In this document: positions 9,281 through 18,164 of the stretch, piece after piece
Position numbering within the stretch: position 1 is the stretch's first letter
How the letters are laid out: every line of letters starts with the position of its first letter
Source of the DNA: Gloeocapsopsis sp. IPPAS B-1203
GTDB taxonomy: Bacteria > Cyanobacteriota > Cyanobacteriia > Cyanobacteriales > Chroococcidiopsidaceae
Direction: 5' to 3'
NCBI RefSeq assembly: GCF_002749975.1
Contig: NZ_PEIG01000012.1
Coordinates: 102,834 to 166,833, forward strand
Length of the DNA: 64,000 nucleotides
Made by a program: the position numbers and the translations under genes
The notes under the pieces: model-generated
Seen by the model: only the letters and a program-made list of their open reading frames with translations
The model's database searches: none
What the model was told of the DNA's origin: nothing

Positions 9281-10396
9281 CTACATGACTGCCAATACAT
9301 ACTCTCCTTCATTTACTGCATGATTAGTCGCCACGTCATACACCAAACCATCTTTTTCAGCACAAATATTAATCAAAGAAGGTAATTCTCCATTTTTATT
9401 AAACATTAAAATTTTATACAGTTTTTCTCCTGCTTTCACTACGCTACCAAGTGGTACTCGCGCTTGCACCATACCGCCAACAGGAGCATAATACTTCGTT
9501 ATCTGACTTTTTGATCTGAATGTCATCTCATGTGCGATCGCCTTTGTATTTAACGCTAATACACCTTTATATAGTAAATAATTCTTGACTCCTTGTACGC
9601 CTTTTTCTACCGACTGTGGCATCATTTGCATTCCTGAACCAAGTTCTAATGTCCAAGCTTCTACATCAAAAATAATTTCCCGTCCTAGTTTTTGAAAAGC
9701 ATTTTCTAAGGCTAACCACGGTTTGATAAAAGCTTCATCAAAAGCGTCACCATCATAGTCATCGAGTAAAATACCATAGTCAAATAGAAAGTGTTGAGCG
9801 CTAGATTCGCGGTGAGAAAAATAGTAGAGATAATCTAAACCTCGATCGGTAGAAGTGTGGAGATCAATTAAATAATCAGCATCAATACTTAATGATTGCA
9901 AGCGGTAGCGAAAAAGTTCTGTAAAAGGCACACTACTTGGAGAATGAATATCTTCTGTCAGTGTAATGAAATGGTTAATAATCTTATTTAAATAGTTTTT
10001 CTTAATAGTATCTATATCTAAATTAACTTGCGATTTAGCAAATTCTTGCAAGTCTTCTTGCGTCTTTTCATAATCCCAAAAAATCCGATTCCAATCTTTG
10101 CCTTCATAAACACAATAGCGTCCAGAAGCAAAACGATGCGATCGCTGATTGACTCCCAGAGGATTACACACAGGAACTAGCCAAACCTCGCCAAATAATT
10201 GTGTCACTTCCAAGATTCTAAAATACTCAATTAGCTGATATATCACAGCATTACCAGCAATTTCTGCCCCGTGTAAATTTGCTTGGATATAGACTTTTTT
10301 ACCAGGCTTCGCACCGACAAATCGATAAACTTGAAGAGACAAGCGATCGCCAGAAGCTAACTGAATGAGAGGAATTGTGTAGATATTCGGAATCAT
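9281..10396 (-). CDS. M14-type succinylglutamate desuccinylase/aspartoacylase family protein
   Basis: 371 residues. The zinc-binding HGAEIAGNAV (HxxE) lies near residue 43 and the third ligand in YLIDLHTSTDRG near 180. A C-terminal half with PVGGMVQARVPLGSVVKAGE is a lipoyl-like beta domain often found in these deacylases. The family removes acyl groups from amino acids, but the precise substrate is not determined. It converges on pfkA with only about 40 bp between the stops. Confidence 0.85.
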   Translation of the reverse strand: MIPNIYTIPLIQLASGDRLSLQVYRFVGAKPGKKVYIQANLHGAEIAGNAVIYQLIEYFRILEVTQLFGEVWLVPVCNPLGVNQRSHRFASGRYCVYEGKDWNRIFWDYEKTQEDLQEFAKSQVNLDIDTIKKNYLNKIINHFITLTEDIHSPSSVPFTELFRYRLQSLSIDADYLIDLHTSTDRGLDYLYYFSHRESSAQHFLFDYGILLDDYDGDAFDEAFIKPWLALENAFQKLGREIIFDVEAWTLELGSGMQMMPQSVEKGVQGVKNYLLYKGVLALNTKAIAHEMTFRSKSQITKYYAPVGGMVQARVPLGSVVKAGEKLYKILMFNKNGELPSLINICAEKDGLVYDVATNHAVNEGEYVLAVM

Positions 10397-10486
10397 ATTA
10401 GAACTATAGATAATATCAGAATAAAGACAAAATAATAAGAAAATAAATATAATTTAAAATTTAATACTTGGCAAAAATACCTATCA

Positions 10487-10507
10487 CCAATTACCAATTA
10501 CCAATTA
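10487..10507. repeat. Three tandem CCAATTA heptamers
   Basis: Three exact copies of CCAATTA lie in the 295-bp spacer upstream of the CDF transporter gene. They belong to the slippage-type heptamer repeats. I see no other feature in this spacer. Confidence 0.7.
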
Positions 10508-10691
10508 CCGATTTTTACCAAAAGTTAAAGTCCACTTACTGATTCATTAATCTAATACTTGCTAATCTGCACAAGGATTCATGTAATTTATTCCGTATCA
10601 GGGCAATGAAATTAAGTTGTTAGTTGAGAAACAATATGCTTCTCTAGAGCAACTGATACTACATAAGGTTGCCATTTTTACTTGGTGAATA

Positions 10692-11396
10692 ATGTCAAAA
10701 TTGCACTCGAACACGCGGAAAATCCAAATACTACAACTAGCAATCGGGCTGGAGATCAGTTTTTTTGCTGTTGAACTTGGTGTTGGGTTATGGGTCCACA
10801 GTTTATCTCTGTTAGCGGATGCAGGACATCTACTTTCAGATGTAGCAGCATTGGGAGTGACTCTGATAGCAAGCTGGATGGCGCAAAGCGCTAAACGTCA
10901 TGCCAAGTACGGAAATGGTCGTATTGAATTATTCGCTGCACTACTAAATAGTCTTAGCTTAATTATTTTGGCAAGTTGGGTAGCAACAGAGGCAATTGCC
11001 AGGATGCAATCTCCTACATCAGATATTCTTAGCCTACCGATGTTGCTAACAGCAGTAGTCGGGCTAGGAATTAATGGTTGTAATGCTTTTTGGCTACACG
11101 AGTGCAGTCATTGTGACCTGAACTTCAAAGCAGCCTTCTTGCACGTACTTTCAGATCTATTTAGTTCATTTGGTGTCATTTTAGCAGCGATCGCTATTTC
11201 CTGGCTTGGTTGGATGTGGGCTGATAGTGCAATTAGTCTTTTGGTATCAGGACTTGTTGCGATTTCGGCTACTGCGTTACTGCTACAAAGCATCTGGATG
11301 CTATTTGGCACCTCCCCTACTACAAATGCTTGCGACTGTGAAAAACGCGACATGGAAAAACTGTTATTTCCATCATTAGAGGAGATTTTGCGATGA
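10692..11396 (+). CDS. Short CDF-family cation efflux transporter
   Basis: 234 residues with five to six membrane segments. Both HxxxD metal sites of cation diffusion facilitators are present: LLADAGHLLSDVAAL near residue 42 and HVLSDLFSS near 150. A loop with HECSHCDLNF lies between. Typical CDF proteins are about 300 residues and end in a cytoplasmic metallochaperone-like domain; here that domain is absent, and a short acidic and cysteine-bearing tail (CDCEKRDMEK) ends the protein. Zn, Co, Mn or Fe could be the substrate. It overlaps the phosphatase start by ATGA, so the two are translationally coupled. Confidence 0.85.
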   Translation: MSKLHSNTRKIQILQLAIGLEISFFAVELGVGLWVHSLSLLADAGHLLSDVAALGVTLIASWMAQSAKRHAKYGNGRIELFAALLNSLSLIILASWVATEAIARMQSPTSDILSLPMLLTAVVGLGINGCNAFWLHECSHCDLNFKAAFLHVLSDLFSSFGVILAAIAISWLGWMWADSAISLLVSGLVAISATALLLQSIWMLFGTSPTTNACDCEKRDMEKLLFPSLEEILR

Positions 11397-13441
11397 GCAG
11401 TTCATGCTCAATTCAGTTTGTGTGGAAGCGATGGAAAGTAGTTAGTGTTTTTGCGATCATAGCGATGACTTGGCTAGCTACCATACTACCTGTCCAAGCG
11501 CAAGGAGCAGATGAAGAACTAGTACGCATCTGGCCTACAAATAATACAACTATACTGGTTGGGCAACGCTTTGATTTGCGTGTAGAAAGCTTAATTCCTG
11601 GGCAGTCAGCACCGACATTAGAATCGATCACAATCAACGGCAATAACTTTACCGGAACCTTTAGGCAGCGCATCAACGAACAGTTACAACTACCTGGCGG
11701 TACTATCGAAGTAGGACAACCACCTGAAGACTCCAACCTTTTTGGTCAAACACTCCGCAACTGGAGTTTACCTAAGCCAGGAAGTTACGAAATTGTAGCG
11801 ACTCTGAACATCGACGGACGCCAAGTTTCCGCCCGTAATACTTACCGCGTTCAACCATTTCAACAACGAGGTCAACTCAACAAAGTGATCTTTTTCGTTG
11901 GCGATGGAATGGGAACACCGTTACGCACAGGGGCGCGGATTATGAAATACGGTGTTAGAGATGGTCAACCAGGTGGCTATCTTGAGATGGAGCAAATGCC
12001 TGTATCAGGATTAGTATCTACCCACTCGCTCAATAGTATTGTTCCAGATTCAGCAAATACTGCTGCTGCTTGGGTTTCTGGGGCAAAAACGATCAACAAC
12101 GCACTCAATGCGTTTCCTGACAATACACCTGAAAATCCTCTCGACAATCCCCGAATTGAAACTTTACCTCAGTATATGAAGCGGAGATACAACTGGGGTA
12201 TCGGGATGGTAACGACAGCCTTTACAACTGATGCGACACCTTCATCCTTTGCAGCCAATCAAGTCCAGCGCGCTCAATTTGAAGCGATCGCACAACAATA
12301 TTTTGACTTTTTTCAGGATGGTTGGTATGTACCAGAAACAGGATATCGTAGCTTAAAAGAATTATCTCAACCTGTTGATGTTCTTTTAGGTCCAGGAGCA
12401 CGTCATTATATCCCAGACGAGAACAGTGCAGCTCAGTTTAGAGATACAGTATTTCGCCGCGACAATCAAGATCTCGTAGCAGTTGCCCGACAGCAGGGCT
12501 ACAGTATTGTCACCGACTTAAACAGCATGAATCAAGCTCCTAACAATCGCCCAATCTTTGGTTTATTTTTAGGAGATTTTCGTGAAGGCGCGGCTTTAGG
12601 TCCACAAAATATTCCTTCAGTACTGGATCTATTGATTGCGCGTGGTAGAGCAACAATTGACGGTAGAGGCGCTCGTCAATTAACTCCTCCTGTTCCCTCA
12701 GAATTTGCCACAATTCCCACATTAGAAGAGATGACTAGAAAGGCGATCGCTGTTCTTGAAGCAGAATCGCCTCAAGGTTGGATGCTGCAAGTTGAGTCTT
12801 CGCAATCTGATAAACTCGCTCACCCCCTCGATCCTGATCGGACACTTTACGAAGTTCTCACTTTGGATAAATCTGTGGGAGCGGTACGCCAATTTGTTGC
12901 CCAAAATCCTAATGCACTCATTCTTGTCACGGCGGATCACGCTCAAGGTCAGACTGTAGGTGGTACCGTTGACTCACAAGCAATCCGCGAAGGTAGAATT
13001 GATTTGAATGATGCCATGCAGTCATTTGAAGACGCAGGTTTCCCGACTTATCAAGACATAGATGGCGACGGCTATCCTAATGAGGCAAATCCTAGCACTA
13101 AGTTAGCGATAGGTATTTCAGCACGACCTACATTTCGGACTAACTTCTTAACCGACGACTTGAATTTACCTCCCTCTGGGGATGATGGTACTGAGCCTAA
13201 TCCTGAGCGCGATCCCAATGGCTTACTGTTGACTAATGACTTAGAACGCGGTACGACTGTTGCAAATCATACGGCAGACGATGTTCCGATCGCTGCTCAA
13301 GGACCTGGAGCCGGATTATTTACTGGTGTCATGGATAACATTGAAGTTTTCCAACGCATGGCTGCTGTGATTTCTGGCGTGAGAAATCGTCAAGACTTAG
13401 CTACTGGTAGACCATTTACCGCTACGGAGACTGAATCATGA
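11393..13441 (+). CDS. Secreted PhoA-type alkaline phosphatase
   Basis: 682 residues. A signal peptide ends near VQAQGA (about residue 37), followed by a beta-rich N-terminal domain to about residue 155. The phosphatase domain then shows the metal site FFVGDGMGT, the nucleophile serine in PDSANTAAAW, the DKLAHPLDPD metal ligands and VTADHAQGQ, and a late ANHTADDVP histidine. It releases phosphate from organic phosphomonoesters outside the cytoplasm using two Zn and one Mg. It is larger than E. coli PhoA because of the added N-terminal domain. It is coupled by 4-bp overlaps to both neighbours. I found no clear Pho box upstream of the operon. Confidence 0.9.
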   Translation: MSSSCSIQFVWKRWKVVSVFAIIAMTWLATILPVQAQGADEELVRIWPTNNTTILVGQRFDLRVESLIPGQSAPTLESITINGNNFTGTFRQRINEQLQLPGGTIEVGQPPEDSNLFGQTLRNWSLPKPGSYEIVATLNIDGRQVSARNTYRVQPFQQRGQLNKVIFFVGDGMGTPLRTGARIMKYGVRDGQPGGYLEMEQMPVSGLVSTHSLNSIVPDSANTAAAWVSGAKTINNALNAFPDNTPENPLDNPRIETLPQYMKRRYNWGIGMVTTAFTTDATPSSFAANQVQRAQFEAIAQQYFDFFQDGWYVPETGYRSLKELSQPVDVLLGPGARHYIPDENSAAQFRDTVFRRDNQDLVAVARQQGYSIVTDLNSMNQAPNNRPIFGLFLGDFREGAALGPQNIPSVLDLLIARGRATIDGRGARQLTPPVPSEFATIPTLEEMTRKAIAVLEAESPQGWMLQVESSQSDKLAHPLDPDRTLYEVLTLDKSVGAVRQFVAQNPNALILVTADHAQGQTVGGTVDSQAIREGRIDLNDAMQSFEDAGFPTYQDIDGDGYPNEANPSTKLAIGISARPTFRTNFLTDDLNLPPSGDDGTEPNPERDPNGLLLTNDLERGTTVANHTADDVPIAAQGPGAGLFTGVMDNIEVFQRMAAVISGVRNRQDLATGRPFTATETES

Positions 13442-13887
13442 CACTGAGTAAACCAAACGCAACTATGTTCAAATTCAAAAAACTACTGCGTTCCAAACGA
13501 CTACGGTTAGTGACGGGTGTCATCCTTGCTGTAACAGTATTTGCATTACTAACACTACAACCTAGCCTAGCGTTTCGGGCGCGTCCTCAGGGAGATAGTT
13601 TGCTATATGGTAAATTAGCTGATACTCGCCGCATACACGATGGACATGGCGTAGTAGCAAATGCCAAAGTCACAATTAATTCCATCCCACCACAAACAAC
13701 TCGTACCGACAATCAAGGTCAATTTTGGTTTAAAGGATTGCGAGATGTTCATTACGTCCTTAAGATAGAATTACCTTACGATCGCAGCAACGTCTACTCA
13801 TTATCTACTAATGTGCATGGTCAAACAGGCGATTTTTTTGATATTAGTAATGATGAGAGGCATAATTTGCACGAAATGGACTACTAA
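13438..13887 (+). CDS. Small exported protein with a carboxypeptidase-regulatory-like domain
   Basis: 149 residues. A basic N-terminus and one hydrophobic helix (LVTGVILAVTVFALLTL) precede an extracytoplasmic part. VVANAKVTIN, TRTDNQGQFWFKGL and YVLKIELP resemble the beta-sandwich repeats of carboxypeptidase-regulatory or CNA-B domains. No enzyme motif is visible. The ATGA overlap with the phosphatase gene makes it the third gene of the coupled operon. It may be an accessory or anchoring partner of the phosphatase, which is inference from context only. Confidence 0.7.
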   Translation: MTLSKPNATMFKFKKLLRSKRLRLVTGVILAVTVFALLTLQPSLAFRARPQGDSLLYGKLADTRRIHDGHGVVANAKVTINSIPPQTTRTDNQGQFWFKGLRDVHYVLKIELPYDRSNVYSLSTNVHGQTGDFFDISNDERHNLHEMDY

Positions 13888-13942
13888 CACCAATTCATTT
13901 TAAGGTTGGCACAAGTAGACAGAAAAAGAATTAGTATCTAGT

Positions 13943-13973
13943 AGCTGGGGAAGAATTAAACCCCCAGCTTTTT
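13943..13973. terminator. Strong hairpin terminator ending the CDF-phosphatase operon
   Basis: AGCTGGGG (13943-13950) pairs perfectly with CCCCAGCT (13962-13969) and is followed by TTTTAATT. The minus-strand phosphatase gene ends within a few bases of it, so it may serve both directions. Confidence 0.8.
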
Positions 13974-13975
13974 AA

Positions 13976-14620
13976 TTAAGTTCCTGGTAAAGAGCGCAAA
14001 TGCTCATTAAGGTGAGTACGATCAGCTAAAGCATGAAGCAGTGGACCATGCGTTCCAAACTCTACAATACTAACAGAACCCACAGGGCATCCTAAGCGAT
14101 AACGAAAGCGCCCAACATCGATTCCAAGCAGACTACATAACATGATGCGAATCGTTGCTTTATGCGAGACGATTAGTATATTGCCACTTTTGTACGAATT
14201 TTTAATTTCTTCAATGACTTGCATGGCGCGAGAGGCGATCGCTACGGCTAATTCACCACCAGTCGGAGGATACCACGCCGGATCTGCTGACCAGCGAATA
14301 TAATCGTCGTGATAATCGCGAGCTACCGCATCGACTGACAAGCCTTCCCATTTACCAAAGTTGATTTCTTTTAAACCATCGCGTAGTTGTAAGTCTATTC
14401 CTAGTGCTTCACATAAAGGTTTTGCAGTTGCGATCGTGCGTTGCATGGGGCTAGAAACAACAGCCTCCCAGGAACTATGACGGTAAGCCGCAGCAAAAGC
14501 TTGCGCCATCTCCAGTCCTTCTGGTGTCAAACTTGGATCAATAGCACCACAAAAAGCATTGTTTCGGCTGCACTCCGTTTGTCCGTGGCGCAAAAAATAA
14601 AGCGAAATAGCCACAATCAC
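13976..14620 (-). CDS. Histidine phosphatase superfamily (phosphoglycerate-mutase-like) protein
   Basis: 214 residues. The phosphohistidine motif LRHGQTECSRNNAFCG sits near residue 9, with EINFGKWEG in the middle and the second catalytic histidine in ILIVSHKATIRIML near 150. This is the cofactor-dependent PGM/acid-phosphatase branch; whether it is a mutase or a phosphatase is unclear. GTG is used as start at 14620. It converges on the CDF-phosphatase operon, so the two are not co-transcribed. Confidence 0.88.
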   Translation of the reverse strand: MIVAISLYFLRHGQTECSRNNAFCGAIDPSLTPEGLEMAQAFAAAYRHSSWEAVVSSPMQRTIATAKPLCEALGIDLQLRDGLKEINFGKWEGLSVDAVARDYHDDYIRWSADPAWYPPTGGELAVAIASRAMQVIEEIKNSYKSGNILIVSHKATIRIMLCSLLGIDVGRFRYRLGCPVGSVSIVEFGTHGPLLHALADRTHLNEHLRSLPGT

Positions 14621-15169
14621 CTCTTTTGAGCTGCTGTTGATTGAATCCTAAAGCCAATTCCTTATGAGTACTAAGATGACTTCAAAACTTAAGTCTCATT
14701 GAGCTAGGAAACTTTGAGCATTGCTCTACTAAGGTTATAAGAAAACTTGATAATTTACTGTTTAATACTTAACCAATTTTCCTTTAAACATCATTGGTTA
14801 AATTTATTACAGTAAGATTACTATCTTAATCAATCTACCTGTATAATAACATACCTCAAGAATGTCAATATTGCATTTATGCTGTTATCAAGTTATTCTT
14901 ACATCTTAATAAAGATTGTATAAAAAATTTAATGAATAACACAGCATTATTGAAGCGGAGATTTACCAGCAAACTAGTTTGGATAATATATTTGCAATTT
15001 GAGAACCTTTCAGTACGCATGCAACTACCCTAGTGGCTCTGAATGAAAGCTAAGGCTTTTAAAGAAGCGATTGTTTTCAGGAACTAAAAACTTTTGGTTC
15101 CATCGTAATTGCATGAGATTTTATGCCAAAAACTCTTTTGAAGAAGTGGTGTTCAGAGGAAAATCAGAT
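14621..15169. other. Spacer without a recognised gene
   Basis: AT-rich spacer of about 550 bp, divergent between the histidine phosphatase and the secreted protease. I see no RNA gene, repeat or coding signal. Promoters for both flanking genes are expected here, but no box is distinctive. Confidence 0.5.
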
Positions 15170-16297
15170 ATGAAATTTCAAATTCGTTTTCAATTATACT
15201 TAGTGTTCATTACAACAATCGCAGGTGTAGTACCTAATGTGGTTATGGCTGCGCCTGGCTTTGTTTCTAAAGTCAATGACACTCTTACTACCAATAGCAA
15301 CAATACTTACTGGACTCCACAGCGGCTGCAGAATGCTAAACCATTAAATTTACCTAAACCTACCAATCAGTTAACAACACAGACAGTTCCATTAGCAGGA
15401 ACTCCAGTAAGTGCAAGCGGTCAAGCACCAACAATTAATATTGCACCTGATTTACAAAACAAGTTATTTCAACCACGTCAGACAAATTCTATAGCCAATG
15501 AGCAACTAGTACAACCTAACAATGCTGGTTCAGCAAGAGCTTACTTTACAAGTTCTCGACTTGTTCCTTTATCAGCAGATCTTGTCTATCCTTATAGAGC
15601 AGTAGGAAAACTCTTTTTTACAATACCTGGTCAAGGTGACTTTGTTTGCTCTGGTGCAGTTATCAAACCTAGAATTGTTTTAACCGCAGGTCACTGCGTT
15701 CACGGTGGTAGTGGCGGTCAAAATGGCTTCTTTACTAATTTCTTATTTGTTCCTGCATATCGAGATGGTGCTGCGCCCTATAAGTCTTGGAGTTGGAGTT
15801 ATGTACTAACTCCAGATGTTTGGGCTAAAGGTAATGGCGTTGTTCCCAACGCAGCTGACTACGCGGTAATTGAAATCAACGATTTATCCTTTAAAGGAGT
15901 CTACCGCAAAATTGGTCAAGTGACTGGCTCTCTTGGTTTTAAGACTTTTAGTCTTTTTCCTAACCACGCAACTTTACTTGGTTATCCAGGCAATCTTGAT
16001 AATGGCAATAAAATGCACCAAGTTAATGCTCAAAGTTTCCGCACCCGAACTCCCAATTCGGTAGAATATGGTTCTGATATGCGAGGAGGTTCAAGTGGTG
16101 GACCTTGGATACAAAATTTTGGAGTAGCATCTGTAGGGCAAAACGGAGGACAGAATCCTAGTTTAAATCAAATTATTGGAATTACTTCTTACGGCCCTGC
16201 CTCAACTGCTCTTCTATTTCAAGGTAGTTCTGTTCCCGATTCTCGCTTCGTAAATATGTTAAATACAATCTGCAATAGAAGACCTGGAAACTGTTAG
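15170..16297 (+). CDS. Secreted trypsin-like (V8/glutamyl endopeptidase-like) serine protease
   Basis: 375 residues from the ATG at 15170, chosen because it has an upstream AGAGGA site and opens a signal peptide (MKFQIRFQLYLVF to VMAAPG); a start 99 bp earlier would bury it. The catalytic triad is visible: TAGHCVHGG, ADYAVIEI and DMRGGSSGGPW. The domain resembles S1B glutamyl endopeptidases. A low-complexity TNQLTTQ/QPNN region of about 100 residues precedes it and may be a propeptide. It would act outside the cytoplasm on unknown targets. Confidence 0.88.
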   Translation: MKFQIRFQLYLVFITTIAGVVPNVVMAAPGFVSKVNDTLTTNSNNTYWTPQRLQNAKPLNLPKPTNQLTTQTVPLAGTPVSASGQAPTINIAPDLQNKLFQPRQTNSIANEQLVQPNNAGSARAYFTSSRLVPLSADLVYPYRAVGKLFFTIPGQGDFVCSGAVIKPRIVLTAGHCVHGGSGGQNGFFTNFLFVPAYRDGAAPYKSWSWSYVLTPDVWAKGNGVVPNAADYAVIEINDLSFKGVYRKIGQVTGSLGFKTFSLFPNHATLLGYPGNLDNGNKMHQVNAQSFRTRTPNSVEYGSDMRGGSSGGPWIQNFGVASVGQNGGQNPSLNQIIGITSYGPASTALLFQGSSVPDSRFVNMLNTICNRRPGNC

Positions 16298-16471
16298 CGG
16301 TATAAGTATGGACAAAACAAATAAGATGCCTACCTCACATTTCATATTAATTTAGTTAATTTGCATAACTATACTGTAATTGTAGTACTTGACTAGTTAT
16401 TAATACTCGCGAAGAATAATTGTTACTTGTTAAAAAGATTTTTAATAAGCCTAATCTTTATAGAAAAATGT

Positions 16472-16960
16472 ATGTTTAAAGTAATAGGAGTGGTTATAGC
16501 TTTTCTGCTATTTCCTCAAGTAACCTTAGCTCAAGATCTTTTATGCTATATAGAATGGCGTGGAGAAATTATTGATTTATCTAGTAGTATTTGTAATAAA
16601 ACTAGAATCATAAATAACATTTTACCTAATCGTAATAAATCAAAACCTCAGATAATTTCATTAGAAAATATCCGATTTTCTGATGTCACAATTACACCCA
16701 CTCCTGATGAAAATATTTTAGAGATCAAAGGAAATCTCACGAACGAGTCTAACTTAGCTGGAGTGTTACCAGTAATTCAATTGAATGTGTTTGACCGGCG
16801 TAATAATCAAGTTGTTGCTAGTACATCTGTATCTATAGAAGCAGGTGATGGGATAGATCCAGGAGAACAAATGTCATTTACACAAATGGTGCATACAAGC
16901 ACTTTTAACCATCATGCAACTCTAACCAATCTCAAAGTCAAAGTTATTAGCTCTAATTAA
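16472..16960 (+). CDS. Exported FxLYD-like protein
   Basis: 162 residues from the ATG at 16472, which opens a signal peptide MFKVIGVVIAFLLFPQ ending at TLAQD; an earlier TTG would only add a non-conserved segment. The second half, with ILEIKGNLTNES, IQLNVFDRRNNQVVAS and GIDPGEQMSFTQMV, follows the pattern of FxLYD beta-sandwich domains. There are two cysteines near the mature N-terminus. It lies downstream of the protease in the same direction after a 175-bp gap. Role unknown. Confidence 0.7.
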   Translation: MFKVIGVVIAFLLFPQVTLAQDLLCYIEWRGEIIDLSSSICNKTRIINNILPNRNKSKPQIISLENIRFSDVTITPTPDENILEIKGNLTNESNLAGVLPVIQLNVFDRRNNQVVASTSVSIEAGDGIDPGEQMSFTQMVHTSTFNHHATLTNLKVKVISSN

Positions 16961-16999
16961 ATGAACTGCAAGACAATAAATATTGTTATCAAATTTCAC

Positions 17000-17257
17000 T
17001 TACCACTTTAGATAAGCAGCTTCAGTGCCTTGCTCTCGTCGAATTTTTCCATCTTGCTCAAACCAAGCAACGATTTGCTGTGGTGTTAAATCTTCTATAG
17101 CAACATTATAATCTTGGGCAATATGCTTCAAGAGCTTCCAAGAAGAAATCGTGAGCCGAGTCAAAAACTTCTCAGGAGACGATAGCAGCGCTGCATCTAC
17201 TTTGGCTGATTCTTCTAATGTCAGAAATTGAGTTGAAGGTTGCTGTTGAGCGTCCAT
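17000..17257 (-). CDS. Conserved small protein downstream of sufR
   Basis: 85 residues, soluble, without a membrane segment or metal motif. It begins 15 bp after the sufR stop with an AACCTTTTTAATGG context, so it is very probably co-transcribed with sufR. I recognise it only as a cyanobacterial conserved hypothetical. The end, EQDGKIRREQGTEAAYLKW, is strongly charged. Confidence 0.65.
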   Translation of the reverse strand: MDAQQQPSTQFLTLEESAKVDAALLSSPEKFLTRLTISSWKLLKHIAQDYNVAIEDLTPQQIVAWFEQDGKIRREQGTEAAYLKW

Positions 17258-17272
17258 TAAAAAGGTTGGAGA

Positions 17273-17953
17273 TTAGTGATTTTTTTGTCTTGCTTGGACT
17301 AAATATCCACAACGATGTTCGCCGTTAATAATCCAGTGCGTACGTTCTACTGTACAGTCGGGTAAAATTGCAGCAAACATTTCTAATTCATGAGTGCAAA
17401 CGCTAGGAAAAGACTCAGCAACATTAGAAATCGCGCAGTTATGTTCTGTCAGGATAAAGCGATCGCCTACACTCCTGAATTCATCTACAGGATACCACTC
17501 TGCCATGAATCCTTCTGCTTTTCTTAACTCGACTAACTTAGCTACGCGTTCTTTGAGGGAACCATTACCAACGCGATCGCGATACTCGATTGCCTTACGC
17601 TCCCATTGTTTGCGTAAAATGGAACTCATCTTTTCGCGCCCGACAGTTTCTGCCAGAGTATCTAATAAAGAAACAGCAAACTCACCATAACTATCCAAAT
17701 CAGTTGAATCGCGTCGCAAGCGATCGCGCCCTTGAGGGCTTATCTGGTACATATGCTGCGGACGTCCCATCCCTGCTTGTACTGCTGCGTAGTGTATGAG
17801 ATCTTCTACTTCAAGATCTTTAAGATGACGGCGAATTGCTTGTGGACTGACTTCTAGCTGCGTAGCAAGTTCCTGGGCTGTTGCCTGACCCTGTTTAAGT
17901 AGATAATGCAGGATATCCTGCTTGGTGGAGGACTGCTGCTGCGTAATCGCCAT
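17273..17953 (-). CDS. sufR: SufR, iron-sulfur-sensing repressor of the suf operon
   Basis: 226 residues. The N-terminal winged helix-turn-helix reads QATAQELATQLEVSPQAIRR near residue 18. The C-terminal part holds the cysteines of the [4Fe-4S] site: CTHELEMFAAILPDC and, 14 residues later, HRCGYLV. SufR represses sufBCDS when clusters are plentiful. It is divergent from sufB, with two CAAC-N6-GTTG operators in the 211-bp spacer, which matches the known arrangement in other cyanobacteria. Confidence 0.93.
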   Translation of the reverse strand: MAITQQQSSTKQDILHYLLKQGQATAQELATQLEVSPQAIRRHLKDLEVEDLIHYAAVQAGMGRPQHMYQISPQGRDRLRRDSTDLDSYGEFAVSLLDTLAETVGREKMSSILRKQWERKAIEYRDRVGNGSLKERVAKLVELRKAEGFMAEWYPVDEFRSVGDRFILTEHNCAISNVAESFPSVCTHELEMFAAILPDCTVERTHWIINGEHRCGYLVQARQKNH

Positions 17954-17991
17954 CTTTTTACCAAAATTTTTAGGTGAAAAATTTACTTTGA

Positions 17992-18005
17992 CAACATAGC
18001 TGTTG
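17992..18005. promoter_or_regulatory. SufR operator 1
   Basis: Exact CAAC-N6-GTTG (N6 = ATAGCT), 39 bp upstream of the sufR start. This is the inverted repeat established as the SufR binding site in Synechocystis. Confidence 0.88.
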
Positions 18006-18036
18006 TTAATGTAGCGTAAAATGGAGATAGATTAAA

Positions 18037-18050
18037 CAACATACTCGTTG
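18037..18050. promoter_or_regulatory. SufR operator 2
   Basis: Exact CAAC-N6-GTTG (N6 = ATACTC), 45 bp from operator 1 and 115 bp upstream of sufB. Two operators suit shared autoregulation of sufR and repression of sufBCDS. Confidence 0.88.
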
Positions 18051-18164
18051 TTTTAGTTGATTCAATTGTAACAGCAGTTGCATCAAAAACGTCAAAAACT
18101 AAACTAATACCCGTCTTCCAGCCTTAAAGAGATCCTATTACAGAACACTAAGAGAACACTACCC

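Noticed and set aside
10487..10507. Tandem CCAATTA units considered as a CRISPR fragment
   Set aside because: The units are 7 bp and contiguous, with no spacers; they are ordinary heptamer slippage repeats. No CRISPR array or cas gene is visible anywhere in the window.
10560..10691. Pho box upstream of the CDF-phosphatase operon
   Set aside because: No pair of CTTAACCT-like octamers at 11-bp spacing is present, so phosphate control cannot be claimed from sequence.
16427..16471. Upstream TTG start for the FxLYD-like protein
   Set aside because: The ATG at 16472 opens a clean signal peptide; the extra 15 residues are not needed.
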